A DNA stretch of 64,000 nt. Origin: Flavobacteriales bacterium. GTDB lineage: Bacteria; Bacteroidota; Bacteroidia; Flavobacteriales_F; PHOS-HE28. A model generated the notes under the pieces. The model was not told the origin of the DNA and did no database searches. It saw only the letters and a program-made list of their open reading frames with translations. Position 1 is the first letter of the stretch, and each line of letters begins with the position of its first letter. Where the stretch lies: NCBI GenBank assembly GCA_016788205.1, contig JAEUTA010000027.1:62001-126000 (forward strand). Reading direction: 5' to 3'. Below are positions 33,793 to 42,601 of the stretch, piece after piece. The translations under genes and the position numbers were made by a program.

Positions 33793-34725
33793 TCAGTCCG
33801 CGGAGGTGGAGACCTGTTCAGCGAGCGTGGTACGGTAGGGGTTCTGTTGCACGAAGTGACGCATGGGCACCGCCACCGGGATGTGTTCCTTCACGAACTG
33901 GCGGAGGATCCGTTCATACAGATCGTAGCGCATCAAGCGGGCATTCACGGGATCCGCAGCCCATACGTAGGCACGCAGGGTCACCATGCCATCTCGGATA
34001 TCCACGAGGCGCACGGGTACTTCCGGTTCACCGGCGGCTTTTTCCTCGGTGGTGCGTTTATCGAACTGCGCGGGATGGTCCTTGCACTCCTGCTGCATGA
34101 TCTTTCTCGCCTTGCTGATGTCGGCATCCACGGCAACCGGGATCTCCACATACTGGCAAGTGGCTTCCTCTTTGATGCTGCTGTTCACGATCCGCTCTTC
34201 GCCTATGATGGAGTTGGGGATCACGACACGACGGTTCTCGAAGGTGAGGATGGTGGTGTGGCGCAGGTTGATGTCTTCCACCGTACCGAAGAGGCCCTGC
34301 TGTCCCACCTGGATCACGTCGCCCACGCGGAACGGTTTGAAGGCAACGATGAAGATGCCACTGATGATGTCGCTGAACGCTTTCTGTGCCGCAAAGCCGA
34401 GGATGGCTACCAACAGGCCGGCACCCGCGAACAAGGTGAACGCGAAGGAGCGCAGCGAAGGGATGGCATAGACCACCGCGAAGAAGGCGCAAACCACAAC
34501 CACGGTGCGCACGGCATTCCGCAGAAAGCGGTACTGCGTGAATTCATCGCGCCCCTTCGCCTTGCGCCGCGCGTAGCCGCGACGCAGGATCAGGTAGATG
34601 ATGCGCTCCACCAACCAGGCTGCCGCAATGATCGCGCAAATCTTCAGCAGGATCAACAGGTCCATGCCGAGCACGCGCAGGAACGATACGAAGGCTCCGG
34701 TTTCTTCTACGGGTGTGGCAGGCAT
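33793..34725 (-). CDS. mscS: MscS-family mechanosensitive channel
   Basis: 310 residues. Three N-terminal membrane segments (about 20-45, 75-95, 98-120); the third continues into VAILGFAAQKAFSDIISGIFI, the pore-lining TM3 sequence typical of MscS. The beta domain follows (FRVGDVIQVGQQGLFGTVEDINLRHTTI, VVIPNSIIGEERIVN) and an alpha/beta C-terminal domain. It opens when membrane tension rises and protects the cell from osmotic down-shock. The length is near that of E. coli MscS (286). Confidence 0.94.
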   Translation of the reverse strand: MPATPVEETGAFVSFLRVLGMDLLILLKICAIIAAAWLVERIIYLILRRGYARRKAKGRDEFTQYRFLRNAVRTVVVVCAFFAVVYAIPSLRSFAFTLFAGAGLLVAILGFAAQKAFSDIISGIFIVAFKPFRVGDVIQVGQQGLFGTVEDINLRHTTILTFENRRVVIPNSIIGEERIVNSSIKEEATCQYVEIPVAVDADISKARKIMQQECKDHPAQFDKRTTEEKAAGEPEVPVRLVDIRDGMVTLRAYVWAADPVNARLMRYDLYERILRQFVKEHIPVAVPMRHFVQQNPYRTTLAEQVSTSAD

Positions 34726-34822
34726 GGCTCTTCACCTCGTGCCGAAGCACGAACACCACAAAGATCCGAAGCCGTACAGGCGCGGATCAGGGCCGGGAAT
34801 GCGAGTTGTGAAGGGCCGACTG

Positions 34823-35539
34823 TCAGTGCGCGTTGACCGACCTTAGGTCCGATCGGAGCATGGTCCCGTCCGCCACCACTTCCGCTTCGGTACCGGCCCG
34901 GAACAACTTCATGTCCTTGCCACGCAGAGCGAGTTGGCCATCGCGCAAATGCAGCAGCGAACCTTCGCGCAGGCCCACCACCTTCATCTGCGGGTTCAGC
35001 GCGAGGTATTCAGCGATACGCTGATCGCGGCTTTCACCGCCGTGGCCGGGAATGGTGGCCTCCGTATAATGCGGATTGATCTGGAACGGGATCAGGTGCA
35101 TGGCCTTCATTGAGGGCGGCTCCACGATGGGCATATCATTCGTGGTCATGATCGTGGGGCAGGTCACGTTGCTGCCTGCGCTCCAGCCGAGGTAGGGCAT
35201 GCCGTCCTTCACGCGGTTGGCGATCGCTTTGATCAGGCCTGTGCGGTAGAGCGAGCGGAGCAGCAGGAACGAATTGCCGCCACCGATCGCCACCACATCG
35301 CAAGAAGCAAGTGCCAGTGCCGGGTCACTTTCCTTGTGAAGGCTCACGACCTCGCAACCCATTTCACCGAAGATGGGCGTAACGCGCTCCACGTAGGTGT
35401 CCAGGTAGTCCTCCGTCGCGGCGAAAGGCACGAAGGCCATGCGCTTCTTCCCTTGAAGGAACGGGGCGACATGCGGCTTCGGCCATTGGAAGAACGGCTC
35501 GCCGGGCAGGGTGGAGTTGGAAAGGAGCAGGAGTTCCAT
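34823..35539 (-). CDS. pepE: Peptidase E, alpha-aspartyl dipeptidase (S51)
   Basis: 238 residues from the ATG at 35539 (MELLLLSNSTLPGE), chosen because this N-terminus and the numbering match E. coli PepE: nucleophile Ser120 in GWSAGSN and His157 in QINPHY. An ATG two codons earlier (35545) overlaps the upstream stop as ATGA and may be used for coupling. GGGNSFLLL (about 86-94) and PTIMTTNDMPIVEPP are further family signatures. It cleaves Asp-X dipeptides in the cytoplasm. It is the last gene of the adhesin block, which is an odd partner, but Asp-X hydrolysis would suit the Asp/Glu-type dipeptidyl peptidase encoded at 56351. Confidence 0.95.
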   Translation of the reverse strand: MELLLLSNSTLPGEPFFQWPKPHVAPFLQGKKRMAFVPFAATEDYLDTYVERVTPIFGEMGCEVVSLHKESDPALALASCDVVAIGGGNSFLLLRSLYRTGLIKAIANRVKDGMPYLGWSAGSNVTCPTIMTTNDMPIVEPPSMKAMHLIPFQINPHYTEATIPGHGGESRDQRIAEYLALNPQMKVVGLREGSLLHLRDGQLALRGKDMKLFRAGTEAEVVADGTMLRSDLRSVNAH

Positions 35540-35541
35540 GG

Positions 35542-37764
35542 TCATTCGATCACATCACCGTGGATGGTCAATTCGAAAGGCGAAGATGCACCATTGATCT
35601 CCAGTTGGATAACCCGTTCGAGTGGTCCGGGGCGAGAGCGGCCGGAATAGTGGAGAAGCATGGTGCCTGTTCCTCCGGGCGGTATCGCTTCTGGAACGCG
35701 TTCCACCTGAACACAATCGCATGATGAGAGGCCACGGATGATCTCCAGTGGGATCGTGCCCGTGTTCGCTAAGGCTATTTCGAAGTCCTGGGGTATGCCT
35801 TGCCGCACGGTTCCGATGGAAAATGTCATCGTGCGGCCCAAGGGGATCGCGGCCTCTTCCACGTGGAAGCGCTCCACTTCGATACGGCGTTCGCGCGCGG
35901 CTTCTGCGCTATATACCGAACGCTTCAGGTCTTTGATGTCGTCGCTCACACCGTTGGCAGAACGCTCTTCGCCGAAGGGCAGAACGCGCAAGCGAAGCAA
36001 GCCGCCATTGGTGGCCGTGCTGTCCATGTAGTTACGCAATTTCCCGTTCTCGGCGGTCCGCAGGTGGTTGCGCAGGCTCTCGATACGGCGCATGCTCAGG
36101 TGCTGGTTGTAATCATTCACCGCGAGCGGACTGGCATGGCCGCGCACATCGAGCGTGATGCGTTCACCACTTTCCAAAGCCGGGATCAGCGCCTGAACAA
36201 GCGCGTCCAGTTTCATTCGGCCCTTCTCCGCTTCATCTCGAAAGAACGCATCGATGGCCGCAGTGTCGCTGTTCTCGTCGTGGTAGGTGGGGAACAGCGC
36301 TTTGTATGCATCGTATGTGGTTCCGTAGGTTTTCGGTGTGCTCGTAAGCCGCGTTCGAGGCTCGGGCTCGTCGTTGTGGAAATAGAGCTTCAGCGGGAAA
36401 TCGGCGCGCATGCGCATCAACAAAGCCGACGGATCATGGCTTGTTATGGGCAGGCTGTCCACAACCACCACGATCGCGGTATCCTTGGTCGGCTGCGTTG
36501 GAATGCCTTGCAAACGGTAGATGTCGTTGCAGCACGTTTCACCTTTCGCCGCGAACGAACCTTTGCGGTTGCTGGTGAACCAACCTTTGCCGGTCGCTGC
36601 ATCGTAGACCGGGTAGAGGTCGTTGGCCGGGGAGTTCAGTGCACGAACGTTCTCGATACCATCGGGATCGTTCTTCCAATCGACACGGAACACGTCGTAC
36701 CCACCCAGCCCCGCATGGAAGTCACTGCTGAACCAAAGCATGCCCGTAGTGGGGTCGTAAGAAGGGGAGACTTCATTGCCCGGCGAATTGACGAATTGAC
36801 CTGCATTCTGGATGTTGGATACTGCCTCCCCGTTCAGGTCGCCGTACCAGAGGTCGCTGCCGCCTTCACCACCGCTGGCTGCGAACAAAAGCATGGCGTT
36901 GCCATTGATCACGGTGCCCCAGGGTTGTGTCGCGTCGGGGTGTGCTTCCAGACCGGTCAATAGTTGTGCAGGGCTGTTCGGTGTGCGCGTCGCGATGTGT
37001 TTGGTGCCATCCGCATCGATCATGGTGAAGTACATCCGATCACCCTCTTCGGTCCACATCAGGTTCGCGTTGGAATGCCCCATGGCATCTGGCTGTGCTT
37101 CTTCGGCCATTGGCTCGTTCCAACCTTGCGGTGCCGGTCGGCTGCTGTAGATACCGACGCGATAAGAGGAAGTGTCCTGCACTTCATCGTCATCGTTCAA
37201 CTCCCCACGCAAGCTGGTGAACCAGAGCAGGCTGTCGGGCCCGGTGCGCGCGCCGAACTCGCTGTCGTTGGTGTTGACCGGTCCGGGGAGGTGTGCCACT
37301 TCGAATTCGCTCGTCCTCTCTTCCCCGGCAAGAGAGCACCCCGCGATCGCGTTGTGCGCACGAAGCGCGGTAGCGGAACTCTTGTCCTTTTCTTTTTGGA
37401 GCACCTTGTTCCAGGTGGTCCGGGCATCGTTGTATCGGCCATCGCACAACTGCATCTCGCCGAGCCATCGCAGCGCATCACGGTAAGTACGTCCGGCATC
37501 CTTGTGGTACACACGTTCGTAGAGGTCGATCGCCTGCGGGTATTGGTTGCTCAGTCGGTATGCTTCGGCCTGTTTCCATTGCAGGCTCATGCGGCCGGGT
37601 TCTAGGGCCAGTGCACCTGCGTAGAACCGCGAGGCACCGTAGTATTCTTCGTTTGCGAATGCCGCATCGCCCCACGCAGTCCATTGTTCTAAGGATTGCG
37701 CAGTGCTATCAACAACGCTGCACAACGTGATGAGCAGGACGATATGCCGGATAGCGCGAAGCAT
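35542..37764 (-). CDS. TPR-PD40-OmpA protein with C-terminal DUF1573 domain (PorE-like chimera)
   Basis: 740 residues. Signal peptide 1-22; TPR repeats at about 25-145; PD40 (WD40-like) blades at about 155-400 (NSEFGARTGPDSLLWFTS, MLWFSSDFHAGLGGYDVF); an OmpA-type peptidoglycan-binding region at about 510-600 (LDVRGHASPLAVNDYNQHLS, MRRIESLRNHL); and at about 640-735 a DUF1573-like Ig fold (FEIALANTGTIPLEII, SSCDCVQVE, IPPGGTG). TPR, PD40 and OmpA domains together are the plan of PorE, a T9SS protein that ties the secretion complex to peptidoglycan; the DUF1573 end is not standard. It follows a PorP/SprF-like gene by 2 bases and the upstream type B adhesin, so it probably helps secrete or anchor that adhesin. 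Confidence 0.85.
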   Translation of the reverse strand: MLRAIRHIVLLITLCSVVDSTAQSLEQWTAWGDAAFANEEYYGASRFYAGALALEPGRMSLQWKQAEAYRLSNQYPQAIDLYERVYHKDAGRTYRDALRWLGEMQLCDGRYNDARTTWNKVLQKEKDKSSATALRAHNAIAGCSLAGEERTSEFEVAHLPGPVNTNDSEFGARTGPDSLLWFTSLRGELNDDDEVQDTSSYRVGIYSSRPAPQGWNEPMAEEAQPDAMGHSNANLMWTEEGDRMYFTMIDADGTKHIATRTPNSPAQLLTGLEAHPDATQPWGTVINGNAMLLFAASGGEGGSDLWYGDLNGEAVSNIQNAGQFVNSPGNEVSPSYDPTTGMLWFSSDFHAGLGGYDVFRVDWKNDPDGIENVRALNSPANDLYPVYDAATGKGWFTSNRKGSFAAKGETCCNDIYRLQGIPTQPTKDTAIVVVVDSLPITSHDPSALLMRMRADFPLKLYFHNDEPEPRTRLTSTPKTYGTTYDAYKALFPTYHDENSDTAAIDAFFRDEAEKGRMKLDALVQALIPALESGERITLDVRGHASPLAVNDYNQHLSMRRIESLRNHLRTAENGKLRNYMDSTATNGGLLRLRVLPFGEERSANGVSDDIKDLKRSVYSAEAARERRIEVERFHVEEAAIPLGRTMTFSIGTVRQGIPQDFEIALANTGTIPLEIIRGLSSCDCVQVERVPEAIPPGGTGTMLLHYSGRSRPGPLERVIQLEINGASSPFELTIHGDVIE

Positions 37765-37766
37765 GT

Positions 37767-38789
37767 TCAGATCTGCGCCGGGCAGGCTTTGAAGTGGACG
37801 GGTATAGCAGGTCGCTTGCGAAGGATGCGGATGGCTGTCAGTTCGATGGCACCACGGTTACGACTGGCGGGAACAAGATCGCTGGTGTTGATGTCGTAGC
37901 TCATTCCGAAGGTCCAGTCATCATGCTCAAGCCCGGCGTAGAGGTAGCCCGCATCGGCAGCGCGGTAGTGTGCGCCGAAGAGAAGCGCACGCTTCAGCCC
38001 ATACCGGTCCAGTAGGATGTAGCGCACGTTGCTGCCAAGGTCCAGTTCCTGGAATTCGCCTTGCGCCATGAACTGCACCATGGGAAGCAGATCCAGTTTT
38101 TCCGCAACGGGGAACTGCACCATCACATGGCTGCTGGTGCGCAGGTCCAATGCTGTCACCGGGCCTCCGAGGAAATCGATCTCCGGCCGGGTGAGGTTGA
38201 AGATCCCGATGCCCACTTGCAGCCTCGTCCGGTCATCGGCTTGGTAGCGGTAAGTAGCGCCCAGGTGGATGTCCGGATGGGTTGTGGCGTTGCGCGCGAA
38301 CTGTTCACCGGTGGCCAGGTTCGGGTCGTAGTAGTATCCGTTGTACTGGTTGTCGAAGGATAGTGCGCCCGGATCCAGCGAGAGTGATGTGAAACCGAAC
38401 TGAACACCACCCGTAAGCGCATGGTCGTTCGATGCACCGAAACGTCCGGTCCAACTTGCCCCAAGGCTGAGGTGGAACTGGTTCAAACGGCTATCCCCGG
38501 CCTTGTCGTTGAAGATCCAGGCGCCGAGGCTCAGTCCTTGCACACCGCCAACGTGTGCTGCTTCACCGCCGAAAGCGAAGGTTCGATAGGGGATGGTGAC
38601 CGCACGCCACTGTTGCCTGAATATGCCGTTGAAACGGTAGTCCCCATCGAACGCGCCGATCGTTCCTGGTCCCGAAGCCAGCGGTGCATTGAAGAACTGC
38701 GAGAAGTGGATGTCCTGGGTCGTACCGCGGACACAGGTCATCAGAAGTAGGAAGACCAGCGCTGCTCGATACTCACTACCGGATCTCAT
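37767..38789 (-). CDS. PorP/SprF-family T9SS outer-membrane protein (copy 1)
   Basis: 340 residues: signal peptide, then DIHFSQFFNAPLASGPGTIGAFDGDYRFNGIFRQQW, the hallmark of the PorP/SprF family, followed by beta-strand repeats of an outer-membrane barrel ending near HFKACPAQI. PorP/SprF-like proteins are known to be encoded beside T9SS adhesins with type B C-terminal domains and to be needed for their secretion or attachment. Here the start overlaps the stop of the 1245-aa adhesin gene by 4 bases, so this is very probably that adhesin's dedicated partner. Confidence 0.92.
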   Translation of the reverse strand: MRSGSEYRAALVFLLLMTCVRGTTQDIHFSQFFNAPLASGPGTIGAFDGDYRFNGIFRQQWRAVTIPYRTFAFGGEAAHVGGVQGLSLGAWIFNDKAGDSRLNQFHLSLGASWTGRFGASNDHALTGGVQFGFTSLSLDPGALSFDNQYNGYYYDPNLATGEQFARNATTHPDIHLGATYRYQADDRTRLQVGIGIFNLTRPEIDFLGGPVTALDLRTSSHVMVQFPVAEKLDLLPMVQFMAQGEFQELDLGSNVRYILLDRYGLKRALLFGAHYRAADAGYLYAGLEHDDWTFGMSYDINTSDLVPASRNRGAIELTAIRILRKRPAIPVHFKACPAQI

Positions 38790-41700
38790 CGTACAACGGT
38801 CACATTACCCTTCGTGAAGTAGCGCTGACCATCCACGCAATCCGCCGTGAGATGATATACGAAGACGGCAGGGTCCACGGGTTCGCCCTTGTAGGTACCA
38901 TCCCATCCATGGTTGATGTTCGTCGTCTCGAACACTTTCTCTCCCCAGCGATCGAAGACCAAGAATTCCAAGGTGCTCACATTGCGGCCACGCACGTAGA
39001 GCACGTCGTTCTGCCCATCGCCGTTCGGGGTGAAGGTGTTGGGTACGAAGATGTCCGGCCCTTCACAGAGCAACTCGCGCACCTCCACCAGTACACTGGC
39101 ATCCTTTGCACAGATGCCGTCGGAAACACGAACGGTGAACAGGGTCGTCGCGCTGATCGTGGCGATCGGTGAGTCGATGTTCGGGTCGTTCAAAGGCTGC
39201 TGTGGCGTCCAGGAATAGGAGAGGCCATTGGGGAAGGCCTGAAGCTGTGCGGTGCCTCCGGAAATGAGCAGGGGTGGGTTGGCGCTAGCCTGTATGCTGG
39301 CAGCGGTGAGCGGGGATACCACTTGCTGTGCCGAGCCGCTCCAGGTACACCCGGAAGGAGAGGTCACCTCCACGGTATAGGTCATGCTCGTAGGCGCCCG
39401 TGTGAAGATCCGGAACGTGCCCTGACCGGACGTGATGAATTCTTCGGGATACCAGTAGAACGTTGATCCAGGGTCGGCGCCTGAGACGTGAATGATACCC
39501 GTATCACCCGTGCAGATCGCTTCCACAGGGTCCAGAGCGATGCCACCGTTAGATACCTCAATGAAGACGCTGTCGATGGCTATGCAAGCATTATCCGTCT
39601 GCCGCACGAAGAGCCAGGCATCGGTGATGAGTTGCACACTTGCCGTGCTATCCTGCGGAGCCGCATTCAGCATGTCGGTGAAAGCGAGTGATGTCGACCA
39701 TTGGAAATCGGTGATCGCGCCAAAGCCTGTGGCGACCACTTGTGCGGTCGCATTGGGACCGCAGAGGGCTTGGCCGGGACCTGCATCGATGACGGCGGAG
39801 TTGACGACGACCACCTGCTCGGCGGTGGTGCTACACACCCCGTTGCTGATGGTGAGCGTGTAGGTGATACTGCTGGCAGGGGAGGCGATGGGGTTGGGGA
39901 CCTGCGTACTGCTCAACCCTTGGGGCGGCGCCCATTGGTAGGTGATGTTGGGCGCTGCGATCGGTAACAAGCCGATCTGTGCGCTCGATCCCACGCAGAG
40001 GCTCGTATCAGGTAAGTCGTAAGAGCCGATGCCGAGCACCACCACTTGCCGATATGTGGTGTCGTTCACGTTGCAGGTGACCGGATTGCTGGCCACTAGT
40101 CGGACCGTATAGATGCCGGGCGCGGAGTAAGTGTGGCTGGGTGAAGTTGCAGTACTGCTGGTATTGTCCCCGAAAGACCAAGCGTATGCTGTTGCGCCGT
40201 AGCTCATATTCGTGAAGTCCACTGGGTCAGGGAGACAGTTCACGGTGCTGTTGAAGTCGGCCACCACGATCGGGAAGTTCATGTCGAACTTGAACACCGC
40301 ATTATTGCATAGGCCACTATTGTTCGTTGCACTGACCGCATCGCTCGGGAGGATGGGGAAGTCGGAATTACCCTGGCATCCAGCACAAACGCTTTGGTAG
40401 ATCCGTCCGCGTCGGTCGAATCGACTTGTGCCGCCGTCCACGTGCTCGTTACTGATGTCCCCGCCGAAGAAAGTGGCGTAGTAGAGATCGGTGAAATCCA
40501 GGTCGAACACGGCCAGGTAGAAATCACCGCCTGTGGTGGTGCCTTGGTAGGCATCCGGTGTAACAGCCAACCCGGTGGTGCTCAGTCCTCCTCCGGTCGC
40601 CCCACCCCAACCGCTCACGTAGACCTTGTTGCAATAGTCCACGAGGAAGGCAGTGGGTGAGATGTCGGGTTGCCCATCGCCCTGACCGAATCGTGTGCTC
40701 ACGAGGATGGTGCTCAGGTCGGGGTCGACCTTGGTGATGAATTGTCCGGCATTCGGAACGTTGTAAGGTGCGTTCACGATCAATGCATCGGTGGGGTCTT
40801 GTGTCTGGCCGAACACATAGATGTCACCGGCTTGGTCCAGATCGGCGAAGTAGCACTGGTCGTAGGCTGAGCTGCCGAAGTAGGTACACGCGATGATATC
40901 GTTGCCGTCATTGCTGATGTCCGCCACGAAGCCATCTGCAAGCCCCCCTTGGAAGGTGGCATGCAATGCGTTCGCGCTCACGGGCAGGTCCGTGCTGCGC
41001 GTTCCACCGGCGATGTAGATGCCACCGTCATCATCAAGTTCGATATTGTAGACGGCATCGGCTTGCGACCCGCCGAAATAGGTACTCCAGATCAGGGTGG
41101 TCAGCGATGCATCCATTTTGAGCAGCACCCCATCCTGTAACCCGCCTCCGTATGAACCTTGCGCGGCGAGCGCCGTCAGTGGGAGGTCGGCACTCGCCGT
41201 GCTGCTGGCCACATAGACATTGTCATTCGCATCGATAAGCACTTCCCCTCGGATCTCGTCGGCATAGTTGAATTTCAAGCCGGGGGCGGTATTCAATCCA
41301 TCATTCCCCGTTCCTCCGAAGAAGGTCGATGCGAGAAGATCATCTCCATCGGCGTTCAGCCGGGCCACAATGATGTCCGTTCCGTTGGGGAAGTTCGCGC
41401 CCAGCCCGTTGGTGAGGTTCAAAGCGGGACCTCCATTGAAGCTGATGTCGAAGGCGTTCGCCGTCGTTGGGAAATCGGCCGAACTCGTGGTGCCGTAGAC
41501 GAAGAGCTCGTCGTTGGCGTTCACGATCAAACTATGCGGAAGCTCGTCGCTGCTACCGCCGAGGAACGTGCTCCAGACCAGGAAGGTCCCGGTGGTATCA
41601 TACTTGGTAAGTGCCATATCGATCCCCGAACCTGAGCCATCACCGCCGGCGTGTGTGGTCTGGTAGGCTCCGGGTGTCGTCGGATAGCCTTGGCCGAAGG

Positions 41701-42523
41701 CCGAGCTTCCGCTGTACAGGAAGCCGTCACGGTCGAACGATGCCGTGTAACCGAAGTTGTTCGCGAACGAACCCGAATAGGTACTGAATACCAGTGTCGG
41801 GTCGATGATCAGCGGCAGGGTGTGGTCGTAGTCGCCTACATCGAAACCGTAGCCCTCACCCACTTGTCGATAATGACATTCTACGATAAGGCGTTGACCA
41901 TCCTTTTCCTGGTAGGCGAGTGGAATGCTCTCGGTGATCTCGCCGAGTGATGTTCCGATCCTGATGATCCTTGGGTCGAACAGGATGTCTTCGCTTCCCT
42001 CGTAGGAGAAGATCACGTTGGACGGGTCGGCTCCCGCTGCGACGATCACGTCATACTTCACCCCATTCGCTCCAGCGCGTGTGCGTAGGTCGATACCGGG
42101 GTATATGTCCCGTTGCGATACGGCGGAGAATCCGTGGCAGTTCCTTCCCCAACGGGCAGGGTCATTGCCGAGCAGGAAGTTGTAAGCACCTGGTCGAACA
42201 CCGATGTGTTCGATGGAGGGGGATTCGTTCACGCCAACGAAACGCAAGCGCAGCGCGTGATGTCGGATGTTCTTCTCAGGGAACCGTTCACCCGGGTGGA
42301 TATGCGCATGTATCAGTGCATCAACGGCACTACCATCATAGCGGTCTATCAGGATGGCGCCACGCTCGATCCATACGGTGGCTCCGGCCAGTTCCGCGCG
42401 ATGTGTAACTGTGGCAGGCCATTGGCCCCGGTTCTGGATGAAGGATGCACCTGTCTGCGCCTGAACGAAGGATCGTGAAAGGCAAGTGACGAAGAGGATA
42501 ACGGTCCACCGCAGCGCGCGCAT
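38786..42523 (-). CDS. Large surface protein with beta-propeller (SBBP) repeats, PKD domain and T9SS type B C-terminus
   Basis: 1245 residues. Signal peptide 1-22; an N-terminal domain typical of SBBP proteins (about 25-240; GASFIQNRGQWPATVTHRAEL, YPGIDLRTR); SBBP-type beta-propeller repeats at about 255-690 (WSTFLGGSSDELPHSL, STYFGGSQADAVYNI); a PKD domain at about 753-820 (YAWSFGDNTSSTATSPSHTY); further Ig-like segments; and a CHU_C/type B sorting domain from about 1155 (FVPNTFTPNGDGQND, VFDRWGEKVFET). It should be exported by T9SS and held at the surface. The next gene, a PorP/SprF-like barrel, overlaps its stop by 4 bases. The ligand is unknown. Confidence 0.92.
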   Translation of the reverse strand: MRALRWTVILFVTCLSRSFVQAQTGASFIQNRGQWPATVTHRAELAGATVWIERGAILIDRYDGSAVDALIHAHIHPGERFPEKNIRHHALRLRFVGVNESPSIEHIGVRPGAYNFLLGNDPARWGRNCHGFSAVSQRDIYPGIDLRTRAGANGVKYDVIVAAGADPSNVIFSYEGSEDILFDPRIIRIGTSLGEITESIPLAYQEKDGQRLIVECHYRQVGEGYGFDVGDYDHTLPLIIDPTLVFSTYSGSFANNFGYTASFDRDGFLYSGSSAFGQGYPTTPGAYQTTHAGGDGSGSGIDMALTKYDTTGTFLVWSTFLGGSSDELPHSLIVNANDELFVYGTTSSADFPTTANAFDISFNGGPALNLTNGLGANFPNGTDIIVARLNADGDDLLASTFFGGTGNDGLNTAPGLKFNYADEIRGEVLIDANDNVYVASSTASADLPLTALAAQGSYGGGLQDGVLLKMDASLTTLIWSTYFGGSQADAVYNIELDDDGGIYIAGGTRSTDLPVSANALHATFQGGLADGFVADISNDGNDIIACTYFGSSAYDQCYFADLDQAGDIYVFGQTQDPTDALIVNAPYNVPNAGQFITKVDPDLSTILVSTRFGQGDGQPDISPTAFLVDYCNKVYVSGWGGATGGGLSTTGLAVTPDAYQGTTTGGDFYLAVFDLDFTDLYYATFFGGDISNEHVDGGTSRFDRRGRIYQSVCAGCQGNSDFPILPSDAVSATNNSGLCNNAVFKFDMNFPIVVADFNSTVNCLPDPVDFTNMSYGATAYAWSFGDNTSSTATSPSHTYSAPGIYTVRLVASNPVTCNVNDTTYRQVVVLGIGSYDLPDTSLCVGSSAQIGLLPIAAPNITYQWAPPQGLSSTQVPNPIASPASSITYTLTISNGVCSTTAEQVVVVNSAVIDAGPGQALCGPNATAQVVATGFGAITDFQWSTSLAFTDMLNAAPQDSTASVQLITDAWLFVRQTDNACIAIDSVFIEVSNGGIALDPVEAICTGDTGIIHVSGADPGSTFYWYPEEFITSGQGTFRIFTRAPTSMTYTVEVTSPSGCTWSGSAQQVVSPLTAASIQASANPPLLISGGTAQLQAFPNGLSYSWTPQQPLNDPNIDSPIATISATTLFTVRVSDGICAKDASVLVEVRELLCEGPDIFVPNTFTPNGDGQNDVLYVRGRNVSTLEFLVFDRWGEKVFETTNINHGWDGTYKGEPVDPAVFVYHLTADCVDGQRYFTKGNVTVVR

Positions 42524-42601
42524 GGAGACGAATGTACCGCAACAGGGTGATGCGCACGAGCCTCAGCTCGAACCGTTCAAGGAAGCTCAGGGCTTCGCCG
42601 G

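Noticed and set aside
33847-36963. Plus-strand open frames of 329 and 387 codons opposite mscS and the OmpA-type gene
   Set aside because: The minus-strand genes have clear domains and motifs; these opposite frames are His/Arg/Val-rich text, expected from GC-rich antisense frames.
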